A DNA stretch of 64,000 nucleotides. It comes from Leptodactylus fallax (Eukaryota; Chordata; Amphibia; Anura; Leptodactylidae). Position 1 is the first letter of the stretch; each line of letters opens with the position of its first letter. The stretch lies in the NCBI GenBank assembly GCA_947044405.1, contig CAMRHE010000068.1:436001-500000 (forward strand), read 5' to 3'. Shown in pieces: positions 35,302-47,152 of this stretch. The notes under the pieces are model-generated. The model saw only the letters and a program-made list of their open reading frames with translations. It did not search any database and was not told the origin of the DNA. A program made the translations under genes and the position numbers.

Positions 35302-36334
35302 TTAAAGGGATTCTCCACTTTGGAGAATGTGACTCATCTCTTCTTCATAACATTTGGGCTAAGACCCCACATAGAGGGCCACAGCGAAAAGTGCTGTGGG
35401 AAAAACCACGGTGGAAATGCATCGCGATTGTTCCCACAGCGCTTTTCACAGAAAGTTCCCAGAGGTTTCCTCTGCAGACTTTCTGCTTCAATTATACCTA
35501 TAGGGAAACCGCCGGCATTTCCATAGGTATAATCGACATGCTGCGATTTCCAAAAACACAACGTTTTTGGAAATTGCAGCATTTGCGCTGCGCGTATTTT
35601 TCGGCAATGTGGATGGGATTCGGTAGACTTTGCTGGGACTGTAAAACACTGCGATTTTTGCTGCGCTGTTTTCGTCACGTGCGGCCCTGGTCTAAAGGGG
35701 TTATCTACTTTGTAATATTGATGTCTTATCCTTAGGATATTCCATCAATATAAGGCACACAACCGAGTGGGCAACCGATGTGGGGCCAAGTTTGCAGCGG
35801 AATGGACTCAGATGACACTTGGAGTGACATCTGAGTGCATTCTGTGATGTATTCACATCTATGGGGACTTCCGATTCATTCTATTCCGATGACACAGAGC
35901 AGGATAGGGCCTGCTGTATAATCATCCGAGTCATCAGAACGGAATGAATCGGAAGCCCCCATAGATGTGAATGCGTCACAGAATGCACTCAGATGTCACT
36001 CCAAGTGTCATCTGAGTCCATTCCGCTGCAAACTTGGCCCCATATTGGATGCACACTTGGTCATGTGGGTGGGGTCTTAAACCTGCATGGGTCCCTTGCA
36101 GCTCCAGGTATTATTTACATGTGCCGCTCACTGATTGAAGTCTATGGAACAGCACTGCAGTACCTAAAGCCACCACTAGTTTATACGGTGAGTATGCCGC
36201 ATGGCTCCCACCCTGTAAACATTACCGGGGCCATACTGCTCTGAAACAGCTGAACTACAGGGGTCCTAATAGTGACGGATTACACCCACCCGAACGCCCA
36301 TGAGGTTGCTCCAACTCCTGGACAACCCCTTTAA
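35302..36334. mobile_element. TTAA-bounded composite MITE region
   Basis: The left edge reads TTAAAGGGATTCTCC and the right edge GGACAACCCCTTTAA, inverted forms bounded by TTAA. A second left-type end (AAAGGGGTTATCTAC) occurs at about 35693, so two related elements are probably nested. The right half contains the foldback listed separately. There is no transposase. The TTAA boundary suggests piggyBac-type mobilisation, by inference. Confidence 0.55.
35777..36047. repeat. Foldback hairpin with about 117-bp arms
   Basis: Left arm 35777-35893 (contains GGGGCCAAGTTTGCAGCGGA) and right arm 35930-36047 are inverted copies with few mismatches, separated by a loop of about 36 bp. An RNA transcript would form one long stem. 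Confidence 0.85.
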
Positions 36335-37608
36335 AGACATAAATATCCATACATGTTGGAAAAAATGAATATCTAAATGTTGGAAAACCTCTGTACTGAT
36401 CATGCTAAAGTCATAAAGATGACGGAGATAAGCGGCGGAGATACCTTTGGCACTACTTATTTTCATGAAACAATATCAGATGCGAAAAATCCAATCTGTC
36501 CAGTCTGTATTTCTGAAATAAAAGCTTCTGGGGTAGGGCTCGGTATAGGAATTAGACAAATAGACACACCAAATGTCTGTTTTTTTGTTGTTGAAATATC
36601 TGTGTACTGGTTGGGTGAGATTTATGAAATACGGAGCTCTATAAAGGGCTGGGATGGTCTATTGGGCTGGGGAGTAGACACGTCCATCAAGCTCCTAGAG
36701 TTATATGGGGTTAGGAGAGGGCAGAGCTTGTAAAGAGACCTGTAAAATCTAGATGGGAATGCTACATCGGTCCTAGACGTCACGGCCTCCTATATAGGCA
36801 GTATTCAGACCTGTCATTAGCATAGTTTAGTTGGTGCTTATGTGGATTGTATTACAGTAGGATCCCATTCCCAGCATACCCTTCAGGCCGGCAAATCTGG
36901 CCAACACACAGTGCTGAAACTCAGTCGTGAGAATGCAGGGTAAGGGTAAAGTTTTGGCAGGCAGATTCGTTGCATAAATTTCTGCAACTATCCTATTCAT
37001 GTGGCGGTAGCCTACAGAAATCCCTGCGCTTACCATTGAATCACTTCCATTTGGAGGAATGGAACTGGTTTTCAATTGCAGAAATTTCTGCAACAATTCT
37101 GCTTCTTGTGAATTCAGCCAAACATAGCTGCTGCAATCGGCTACCACCCAAGGTTTATCTGGTCATTGATCAAGATATGCCATAAATGTCTATGAGTACC
37201 ACCTATGGGACCTGCACCTTATTTCCAGAATGAGGGTCACCACGATGTGGCTCACTCCACTCTTTTATATGGCTGTCACAAGATTCGCTGAGCAGGAAGG
37301 CTGGGATATTCACCAAAGGAGAGAGCTGTGCGTGTACGTCCACCTCTCCACTCACTGCTGCAGGGAAATAGCAGTTCAGTCCCCTATTACTTATCCCCTA
37401 TTACTATTTACATTGGGCAGGGTATAGGCTTATTGATGACTAGAACTCCATTACAACTCATGATGGACCTGAGATTCAATGTGTGAAAGGACCCTTAGGT
37501 TTTCGATCTGTAAATATGAGATTTATGATGTAGTGATGGATTCCAGCTCCATAGCATGGCTCTTACACCCCAATAACATACAGCGGAGTTTGCACAATAC
37601 GTACACAA

Positions 37609-38031
37609 TTAAAGGGGTTGTCTAGGTTCTGAAGATAATTGATACTGATGACCTAAGCCATAGGATCTGGGTCCGACACTTGGACCTGTCCCAATCAGCT
37701 GTTAACCCTCCGGAAGCCATATACTAGGTTTATGGAAGCGGGGCTGCAGTTCCAGGCACCGCCACTGCAGTGTACGGAGCTCCATACACTGTATACAGCT
37801 ACCGAGCCATACACTGTAGTGGTGGTGCCTGGAAATGCAGCCCCACTCCTATGCACTTGAATAGGAGCAGAGCTGCTTCCGGCTGTATACCTAGTACATG
37901 GCTTCAGGTGGCCGAAACACCTGATCGGGACAGGATCCAAGTGTCAGACCTGACCAGTCTGACACTTATAACCTGTCTTGTGGGTGGGTCATCAGTATCA
38001 ATTACCTTCAGGTCCTGGACAATCCCTTTAA
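37609..38031. mobile_element. TTAA-bounded MITE (423 bp)
   Basis: Clearest member of the TTAA family in the window: left end TTAAAGGGGTTGTCTAGG, right end CCTGGACAATCCCTTTAA. The interior is itself partly palindromic (CTGCAGTTCCAGGCACC / GGTGCCTGGAAATGCAG) and contains the frog-type motif GATCAGCTGTT. Confidence 0.8.
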
Positions 38032-38449
38032 CCCTATGAGTGACTACGGGAGCGGCGTCTCCTAGACTTAAAAATGAGACAGATCTTTCCCGTCACAACA
38101 CCGCTCACTAATCTCTCTGGCCCAGTAGGTGGATTACTCTATCTTGCACTTTACTAGGTCATTAATGTTTATGGCTGTCATTACAGTTTATGTCATCAGA
38201 AGTTTCTTCCTTCTTCATCCTCTCTGTACGGGAAACAGAAATTCTCAGAGATTGTTCGGGAGAGAAGGACAATGACTAATCTGTAAGAAAATCCATTACA
38301 TAATGTTATATTATTACACCTTCTAATGTGATGTGCGCTCTCATTTCATACCCCACTATAGTATTTTGTCTATGCATTATGTAGGACACAACCCCAAGTT
38401 ATGTTGTATCACAAAAAGTGAATTTTATCCCTTCATTACATCCCACAAT

Positions 38450-39770
38450 GACTATAGACCCCAAAACCCCTAAAAACAGACCAGACCAGATGTTTGCAAG
38501 AATACAGACCTAAGACCAAACCTCCTAAAAGTACTACAGACCCCAGACTCTAAAGATACAGATCAGACAGTCATGCCTATTTGAGACTGCAGTACCAGTA
38601 CCCGCCACTATTAAGAATGCGGTGAGTGAGCAGCGCAGCATCTGGTATGTAAGCAATGCTGGGTGCTGCACACCCAGGGAAACAGCTGATCTGCAGGGGT
38701 CAAACCCCTGTTGATCTAAAATGTATGGCCTATCTTAAAAGTCATCGATTTTCAAAAGGTGAATAATCCCTTTAAATATATTCAGACCCCAGACGAGACC
38801 CCTAAACAAATCACGTCCCAGGTCATTTAAACAAATACAGACCCAAGACTTTACAGTAATACAACCCTCCAAAAAAATACAGGTCTCAGACCAAATACAG
38901 ATACCCTAAATAAATACAGACCCATGACCAGGCCCCCTTAATAAATACAGACTCCCGACCCACTAAAAAGGGAATGCCCCATCCAATAAAGGGAGTGGAG
39001 CTTTAATAAAATGGGGCTTGATCATACAAAATTTTTTGCAGGCCCCGAATCTCGGCCAACAAAAGGGCAAGTATGCCCTAAATACAGACCTCTGACGAGA
39101 CACTCTTAATAACTGCAGATCTCAGACCAAGCCCTTTGAATAAATACATAACCCAGGTCAGACCCTTTACATAAATAGAGATCCCCGGATCAAGCCCCCT
39201 AAAGTAATACGGATCCTAGACCGTTGAAAAAATATATATCCCAGGCAAAATCCCTAAATACCAACAAGTGACCAGACTAAATTAACACAGACCCCAGACC
39301 AGATCAACTGAATACCTCATAAATAAATACATACCTCAGGCAAGACCCTTTAAATAAAGATCCCCTGATCAAACCCCCTAAAGTAATACAGATCCTAGAC
39401 CCTATAAACAAGATAAATCTCAAGCAAGCTCACTAAAGACAAACAAGTGACCAGATCCCCTAAATGAACAGAGACCCCAAACCTGATCCCCTGAATCCAG
39501 ACCCCCTAAATAAATACATACCCCAGGTCAGACCCTTTAAGTAAATAAAGATCCTCTGACCCTTTATATAAATAGAGATCCCAAGAGCAAGCCCCCTAAA
39601 TTAATAGATCCTAGACCGCCTAAAAATTTAAATCCCAAGTCAGATCCCTAAGTACAAGACAAGTGATCGGACCCCCTAAATGAACACAGACCCCAGACCA
39701 GATCCCCTGAATACAGACTCCCCTAAATAAGTACAGACATTGAACTAACGTCGATCATTGAATTAAACTG
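38450..39770. repeat. Degenerate array of CCCTAAATAAATACAGACC-like units
   Basis: About 1.3 kb of low-complexity DNA built from short phrases (CAGACCCCAGACCAGAT, CCCTAAATAAATACA, CAAGCCCCCTAAA) in variable order and spacing of roughly 25-40 bp, with strong strand bias (few G on the plus strand). It is interrupted by a non-repeat patch at about 38575-38775. No ORF of note. Confidence 0.85.
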
Positions 39771-40429
39771 GAGCATCTAAGGTTACGGCTCCATGGCGAT
39801 ATCCGGTCTACCACAAGTCATCAAGTAACGTCACAGCTTTAACACAACCGCCATGTTGCGGCACATTGTGACAGTCACCAGGATTCCATATCTAGAATGG
39901 AAGGAAACATTGAGATTGTACGTGAGTTGCCGTATTACTGTGATATTACTGCCAAATTCACCAAACGTCCCTATGGATGCCAATACTACATGTCCTGTGC
40001 AAAAACATAAAGGACTGGCATAAAATGTCTCATGTATTTACATCCGTACTAATTTTTATGTTATACTGCCTGAGACGTGGCTAAAGAAATTAGAAATTTG
40101 CGCCATATTTATTAAAAACATTTTTAATTTAATTTTAAACATTTTTTTTTTATTTCACACACATATTTGTGCCCTTCAGCGCCATCAACCATATTGCCAC
40201 AGACGTCGTAATGACTAAATCGTCATGTTTTTTCTGCAAAAAAATGGTGTCCGAAATTGTCTAAATTATTAAGATTTTCCATTAAAGTTGAGGGAACATT
40301 TTTATAGGTCAAACAATGTACCATGAAAAACCATTACTACAGAAAAAAAAAGTCAAAAATCTTTATCATTAGAAGCCAAAACTACTAAAAGGACTGTAAT
40401 AAGTGAGTGGAACTACAAGTCTCAGCACT

Positions 40430-40640
40430 CCAGCGAGAAAAGGCTCAGAGAAGTTCTCGTCTCTATGGTAACCACGCGAGAGCGCTACAGACTACATTTC
40501 CCGAAATGCCTAGCGCGGCGCCTCTTGGAACGTCACTGAAGGGGGCGGGGTTACTGTCCAGTCCCTCGTTGCTTTCCGTAGATTTCCGTATTACGGTGTG
40601 AAAGGCCGCGGTGCCGGATAGAAGGTGACTATGACAACTG
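40430..40640 (+). promoter_or_regulatory. tfip11: tfip11 CpG-rich promoter and non-coding first exon
   Basis: A locally GC/CpG-rich block in AT-rich surroundings, about 1 kb upstream of the coding start. It contains a ZNF143/Staf-type motif (ACTACATTTCCCGAAATGC, 40491-40509) and a GC box (GGGGGCGGGG, 40541-40550). A plausible donor (GAAG|GTGACT, boundary after 40624) would end a non-coding exon that splices to the acceptor at 41598. Promoter identity and transcription start are inferred from composition and motifs. Confidence 0.6.
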
Positions 40641-41604
40641 CTCCGGTCTCCCGGTGCTCAGTATAAGAGGTTTACAGTGTCCATTCACTGCTCTATAGAA
40701 CTGGTCAGTCCGTGGCCCGTATTTTGAGGTTTATTACTACAGGCATGGCGCATCCACCCTGCTTTACACTGCAGCCTCCAGCTTCATAGCCTATGTCTTT
40801 CCTCTCTCCTTTGTCATTCACCTCTGTAGTAAAATTTTGGACAGTCAGGTGTAGAGCAGTATATGGCTAGGGCTACACGACTTTAGCCACAAAATGCGCC
40901 CAAAGATCACATCGCCGCCATCACGTAGCAGCCAATGACAGTGAATTTGGTGGCGTAGTGACCCACCAGGTACCGCGGAGCGATAGTCGCCAGTGATCCA
41001 GCAGGTTTCGCACCGTGCCTGAGTTCACTTCCATTAGCTGTGATGTAGGCAGCGCCACATTGCGATATTTTTCCGTATTGCGTGCGTCGTCTTCACTGCG
41101 TATCCCTTAAAGGGGTTGCCCTGTGACAAGAAGTTAAGTTACCCCTATTCACAGGATGGGGCATAACTTGCTGATTGGTGGGGGTCCCAGTTTTTGGAAA
41201 TTCACACCTCTGCTGTATTCGTTTCAATAGGGCGGCTCTGTACTTCAGCTATCTCTGATGGTCCTATTGAAATATTGGAGCGACGACGCATAGTTCTGAC
41301 CACCAAAACACCCCCGTTCTCGTGAATGGTGGGGATCCTTGTAGTTGGACTCCACCAATCAGCAATGTACCCCCTGCTTTTTCGGACTGGGTAACCATGT
41401 ATGTGATTCCCTACCAGGGCTGTTGTAGTTTTGCAGCAGTTACTATAAGCAATGGCCTGTTAGAATATAGGTCCATTTTCCTCTAGATACTTTGGCACTA
41501 CAACTTCCATAATGTCAGGGCAGACTGAGACTTGTAGTTCCATAATCCTAGTGACTCCATCAGTATCTTCTAGCATTCTATCTCTTCCCCTTCCATAGGT
41601 CACC

Positions 41605-44600
41605 ATGTCTATGTCACACCTTTACGGGAAGGATGAAGACAGCGATGGCGTGGAGATGGAGAGCTTCCAGATCACCGACTGGGACATACAGAACGAGTTC
41701 AATCCGAACCGCAGAAAGCACTGGCAGACCAAGGAGGAAGCCACATACGGCATGTGGGCAGAGCGAGACTCTGATGATGAAAGGCCAAGCTTTGGGGGCA
41801 AGAAGTAGGTGTCGCTTTCTTGTACAGGTGGAGACCCCTTCTTAGACAGTGCTCTATATCAGGGTCATGTGACCAGACACCATTATCAGCCCATAGATGC
41901 TGCAGAACCTGAACCATCTATGGACTAGACTATTATGTGGTGTTTGAGCATCTTCCTTACTTACTGTATTGGGTCCGTGTGGGTTTTCTTTATTACCTAG
42001 CAGTGATCCTCCCCCGCAGACATGTTTCCAGAAAATCCATGCACCGGACAGAAACCGCCAAGCCCTTCCATTGATTTTGTGATCAATACTTTTGGCTGGA
42101 TGAAAAATCCTAGAAATGTCTCCCATAAACCCTAAATTATAGTTTTAAGGGCCATCTTTAGACTTCCAGTGTCCTTTACCCGACATGCAACGTCTCACAC
42201 AACTATATTGTTCTCTTTCTAAGGTCTCGTGACTACTCCGCTCCAGTAAATTTCATCAGCGCTGGGATCCGCAAGCCTGCAGCAGAGGAGAAATCCGATA
42301 GTGACTCTGAGAATGAGACCGCACCAAAAGAAGAAATCCATCCGAAGAAGCTCAGAACGGTGCGCAGATCCCAATATTACATTATGTCACAGTGCATGTA
42401 TGTCTGTGTATTCAGTGGAGGCGAATTCATTAAGACTTGTGTTCTGTCCGCCAGTCTTAATAAAGTCCCAAACTGGTGTGAGGTGTGCTGGAATTATTAA
42501 GACACCCTGGTCTCTTAATAATTCAGGCTCACCCTTGTGTGCCAGAGTCACTTGTGTGGCAGGCCAAGGCATTCCTGGCCCACCTTGGTCTCCACCCTGC
42601 TCCACCCACTTGATAAAATATTTTATAAGCAAGTAGTTTTTAATACAACATGAATACTACACAACCATCTGTGTATTGGAATTATTGACCCTCCAATATG
42701 ACTCATGTGCATTTGTAATATGAGGATGGTTTTATGTCTATATCTTGCAGGGTGGGAATTTTAAGCCTTTACAGAAAACTTTTGCTGGAGGAATCAAGTC
42801 CAATAATGATTTTGGCTCCTGGGAGAGACATACCAAGGGAATTGGTCAGAAGCTTTTGCAGAAGATGGGTTACGTCGCTGGGAGAGGCTTGGGGAAGAAC
42901 GCTCAAGGTAAGGGCTTATATGGAGATTATTATAGGGGGTTTTCCAGGTTCGGAATTTTATTTGCTTTTCATTAGGCTCAGTCATTAATGTCAGATTGGT
43001 GGTGGTCTGATCCTCGGCACCCCCACCTATCAGCCATTTGATATCTAGTAGCGGGTTCAGGGTATTTCAGCTCCATCCAGTTCACTTGAATGGGACGAAG
43101 CTGCAATATCCTGCACTATTGCTACTATGAGTATGGTGGCCAAGTAGATGGACTAATGTAAACAATGAAGAGGCCGCAGCGCTCCCATTCAAATAGAGAT
43201 TCAGATCTGCACCCATGTGATATTGATGGCCTGTCCTATCCAAACCATCAATATTCTGATCCCGGAAGACCCCTTTAACCCACTAATAACCGGATCTAGC
43301 GACACATCTTCATTACTGTTCACTAATCCATTGTCAATGTTTTGTGCAGTCTGTGCTGAAGTTATGGTATAATATTGATGCTCCCAGCTCAGTCTTCTGT
43401 TTCTTACCTTGTGAGAGTCCATGTTATATTGCACTGTGCTGGGTTATAGGTGCACTATACTATGCCAGTTTTGCAGACATCTTATTGGTCATATAGTTGA
43501 CCCCTAACATTGACCCTATAACCTTATGGAAGTATTAAGATCAGTCTTGTCTTTATTCAGGTATCATCGCTCCTATTGAGGCCAAGCAAAGAAAAGGAAA
43601 AGGAGCGGTGGGTGCCTACGGCTCCGAAAGAACCAAGCAGTCATTGCAGGATTTTCCCATGGTGGATTCAGAAGAAGAGGAGGAGAAGGTCAGTATCATG
43701 GACTTGTCATCACAGGGTGTACAGGGTCAGAGTGTTGCTAGTTTTAATTTTTCATTGTTAAAAATCTATATAATGGGTAATTTTTCTTTGTTGTATGCAG
43801 GAATTTCAGAAAGAATTGAGTCAATGGAGAAAGGACCCAGGTGGGGGCAAGAAGAAGCCCAAGTATGCGTATAAGACGGTGGAGGAGCTCAAAGCCAAGG
43901 GGACTGGGGGGAAAGCAATGTCTGCTCCACAGAAGGAGATATCACAAGTCAAGGTTTGTCATAAAAGTGATATGTCATATATGTTAAAACAGGTTGTCAG
44001 GACTTCTGCAGCAGTTATGCAGGGACCAAATTGCTAATAGAATGGAGCTATCATAAATGAACCCCCCAAAGGGGCAGGTACACAGCTCCTTTCCATGTGC
44101 CTTTAGGACATTTCTGGGACCCCCCTCTATCAGCCTCATATGACATTAGAATTCCTCTGTATAAAACATTAATATTATTTGTACTTCTCTCCTGTCCAGG
44201 TGATTGACATGACCGGACGAGAACAGAAAGTCTATTACAGCTACAGCCAGATCTCCCACAAACACAACATCCCGGGAGAGATCCCCACCGGAGGGAAAGA
44301 GGAGAAGCCTCAGGGGTTTGTCCTGCCTGAACTAGAGCACAACCTGCACCTCCTGATCGAGATGACGGAACAGGAGATCATCCAGAATGACCGGCAGCTG
44401 CAGTACGAGAGGGACATGGTGGTGAATCTCACCCACGAGCTGGAAAAGCTCTCCGAAGTGCTATCCAGGGAGGACAAAGCCATTTATAACCTGAGCCAGG
44501 TCCTGAAGACTGTGGAAGAGTGTGAGCAGAGGATGCAGCCGGGCTGTGACAACCCCCTGACCCTGGACGAGTGCGCACGCATATTCCAGATGCTGCAGGA

Positions 44601-45422
44601 AAAGTATTATGAAGAGTACAAACTGTCAGAGAAGACGGACCTGGCGGTGGCGATCATCTACCCCCTGATGAGGGAGTATTTAAAAGACTGGAACCCCCTG
44701 AGGGTGAGTGTACTGAAATATCATGTGGGTGAGGATCCAGCTGGCAATATGGCGATATATGTGATACTTCTCATATTACAGTATTACTCCCACTTTCCCG
44801 GAAATCCTTCCTCCTGGCCTGATTCTCAGATGTCAGGTTCGGAGGAGGTGAGCGGATGTAGGGCTTCAAGCTGGAAACAATGGTGTATGGCTCGGCCTCC
44901 AGCTTACTGCTTTGCTGCTATATACTGTATTGTACACACATAGAAGTATAACGCTACTCATTTTACAGCAAAACTGTGTGATACATTTTGCTTTGCAGTT
45001 GAATTGAAACAATTGTTCCCTGTTATCTGCCTATTCAAGACAGTGTTCTTTAAAGGGTTTGTCCAGCCCCAAAACCTATCCTGTGGTGTATGAAAAATCC
45101 TTTTTGCAGGACAACCCCTTTAATCTGATGAGTTGCACATAGACTTTCATAGGATTTATTGTTCTATTTTTCGCTTTGCCCCAAAAATTATTTATTTCCA
45201 ATAATTAATTTTTTACTGTCACATAAATGACTAATTCTGAATGATTTCTGGTTTAGGACCCTATGTACGGTATTGATATCATGACCAAGTGGAAGAATCT
45301 TTTAGAAGAAGGACACTTGTCCCACAGTGCACAGGACACAGCAATGGACACGTATCATAGGTAAATGCTGGCTTCTCTTTGTAACCAAAGATATATAGAT
45401 ATGTGTGTGTGTATATATACTA

Positions 45423-45467
<45 letters not shown>

Positions 45468-47096
45468 CAGTACAGACCAAAAGTTTGGACACACCTTCTC
45501 ATTCCAAGAGTTTTCTGTATTTTCATGACTATAAAAATTGTAGATTCACACTGAAGGCATCAAAACTATGGATTAACACATGTGGAATTATATACTTAAC
45601 AAAAAAGTGTGAAACAACTGAAAATATGTCTTATATTCTAGGTTCTTCAAAGTAGCCACCTTTTGCTTTGATTACTGCTTTGCACACTCTTGGCATTCTC
45701 TTGATGAGCTTCAAGAGGTAGTCACCTGAAATGGTCTTCCAACAGTCTTGAAGGAGTTCCCAGAGATGCTTAGCACTTGTTGGCCCTTTTGCCTTCACTC
45801 TGCGGTCCAGCTCACCCCAAACATCTGGATTGGGTTCAGGTCTGGTGACTGTGCAGGCCAGGTCATCTGGAGTAGCACCCCATCACTCTCCTTCTTTGTC
45901 AAATAGCCCTTACACAGTCTGCAGGTGTGTTTGGGGTCATTGTCCTGTTGAAAAATAAATGATGGTCCAACTAAACGCAAACCGGATGGAATAGCATGCC
46001 GCTGCAAGATGCTGTGGTAACCATGCTGGTTCAGTATTCCTTCAATTTTGAATAAATCCCCAACAGTGTCACCAGCAAAGCCCCCCCACACCATCACACC
46101 TCCTCCTCCATGCTTCACGGTGGGAACCAGGCATGTAGAGTCCATTCGTTCACCTTTTCTGCGTCGCACAAAGACACGGTGGTTGGAACCAAAGATCTCA
46201 AATTTGGACTCATCAGACCAAAGCACAGATTTCCACAGGTCTAATGTCCATTCCTTGTGTTCTTTAGCCCAAACAAGTCTCTTGTGCTTGTTGCCTGTCC
46301 TTAGCAGTGGTTTCCTAGCAGCTATTTTACCATGAAGGCCTGCTGCACACAGTCTCCTCTTAACAGCTGTTGTAGAAATGTGTCTGCTGCTAGAACTCTG
46401 TGTGGCATTGACCTGGTCTCTAATCTGAGCTGCTGTTAACCTGCGATTTCTGAGGCTGGTGACTCGGATGAACTTATCCTCTGCAGCAGAGGTGACTCTT
46501 GGTCTTCCTTTCCTGGGGCGGTCCTCATGTGAGCCAGTTTCTTTGTAGCGCTTGATGGTTTTGGCCACTGCACTTGGGGACACTTTCAAAGTTTTCCCAA
46601 TTTTTCAGACTGACTAACCTTAATTTCTTAAAGTAATGATGGCCACTCGTTTTTCTTTACTTAGCTGCTTTTTTCTTGCCATAATACAAATTCTAACACT
46701 CCATTCAGTAGGACTATCAGCTGTGTATCCACTTGACTTCTGAACAACACAACTGATGGTCCCAACCCCATTTATAAGGCAAGAAATCCCACTTATTAAA
46801 CCTGACAGGGCACACCTGTGAAGTGAAATCCATTTCAGGTGACTACCTCTTGAAGCTCATCAAGAGAATGCCAAGAGTGTGCAAAGCAGTAATCAAAGCA
46901 AAAGGTGGCTACTTTGAAGAACCTAGAATATAAGACATATTTTCAGTTGTTTCACACTTTTTTGTTAAGTATATAATTCCACATGTGTTAATCCATAGTT
47001 TTGATGCCTTCAGTGTGAATCTACAATTTTTATAGTCATGAAAATACAGAAAACTCTTGGAATGAGAAGGTGTGTCCAGACTTTTGGTCTGTACTG

Positions 47097-47152
<56 letters not shown>

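Noticed and set aside
36377..36733. 118-codon plus-strand ORF as a possible gene
   Set aside because: No recognisable domain, no splice or promoter context, and located among MITE-derived sequence.
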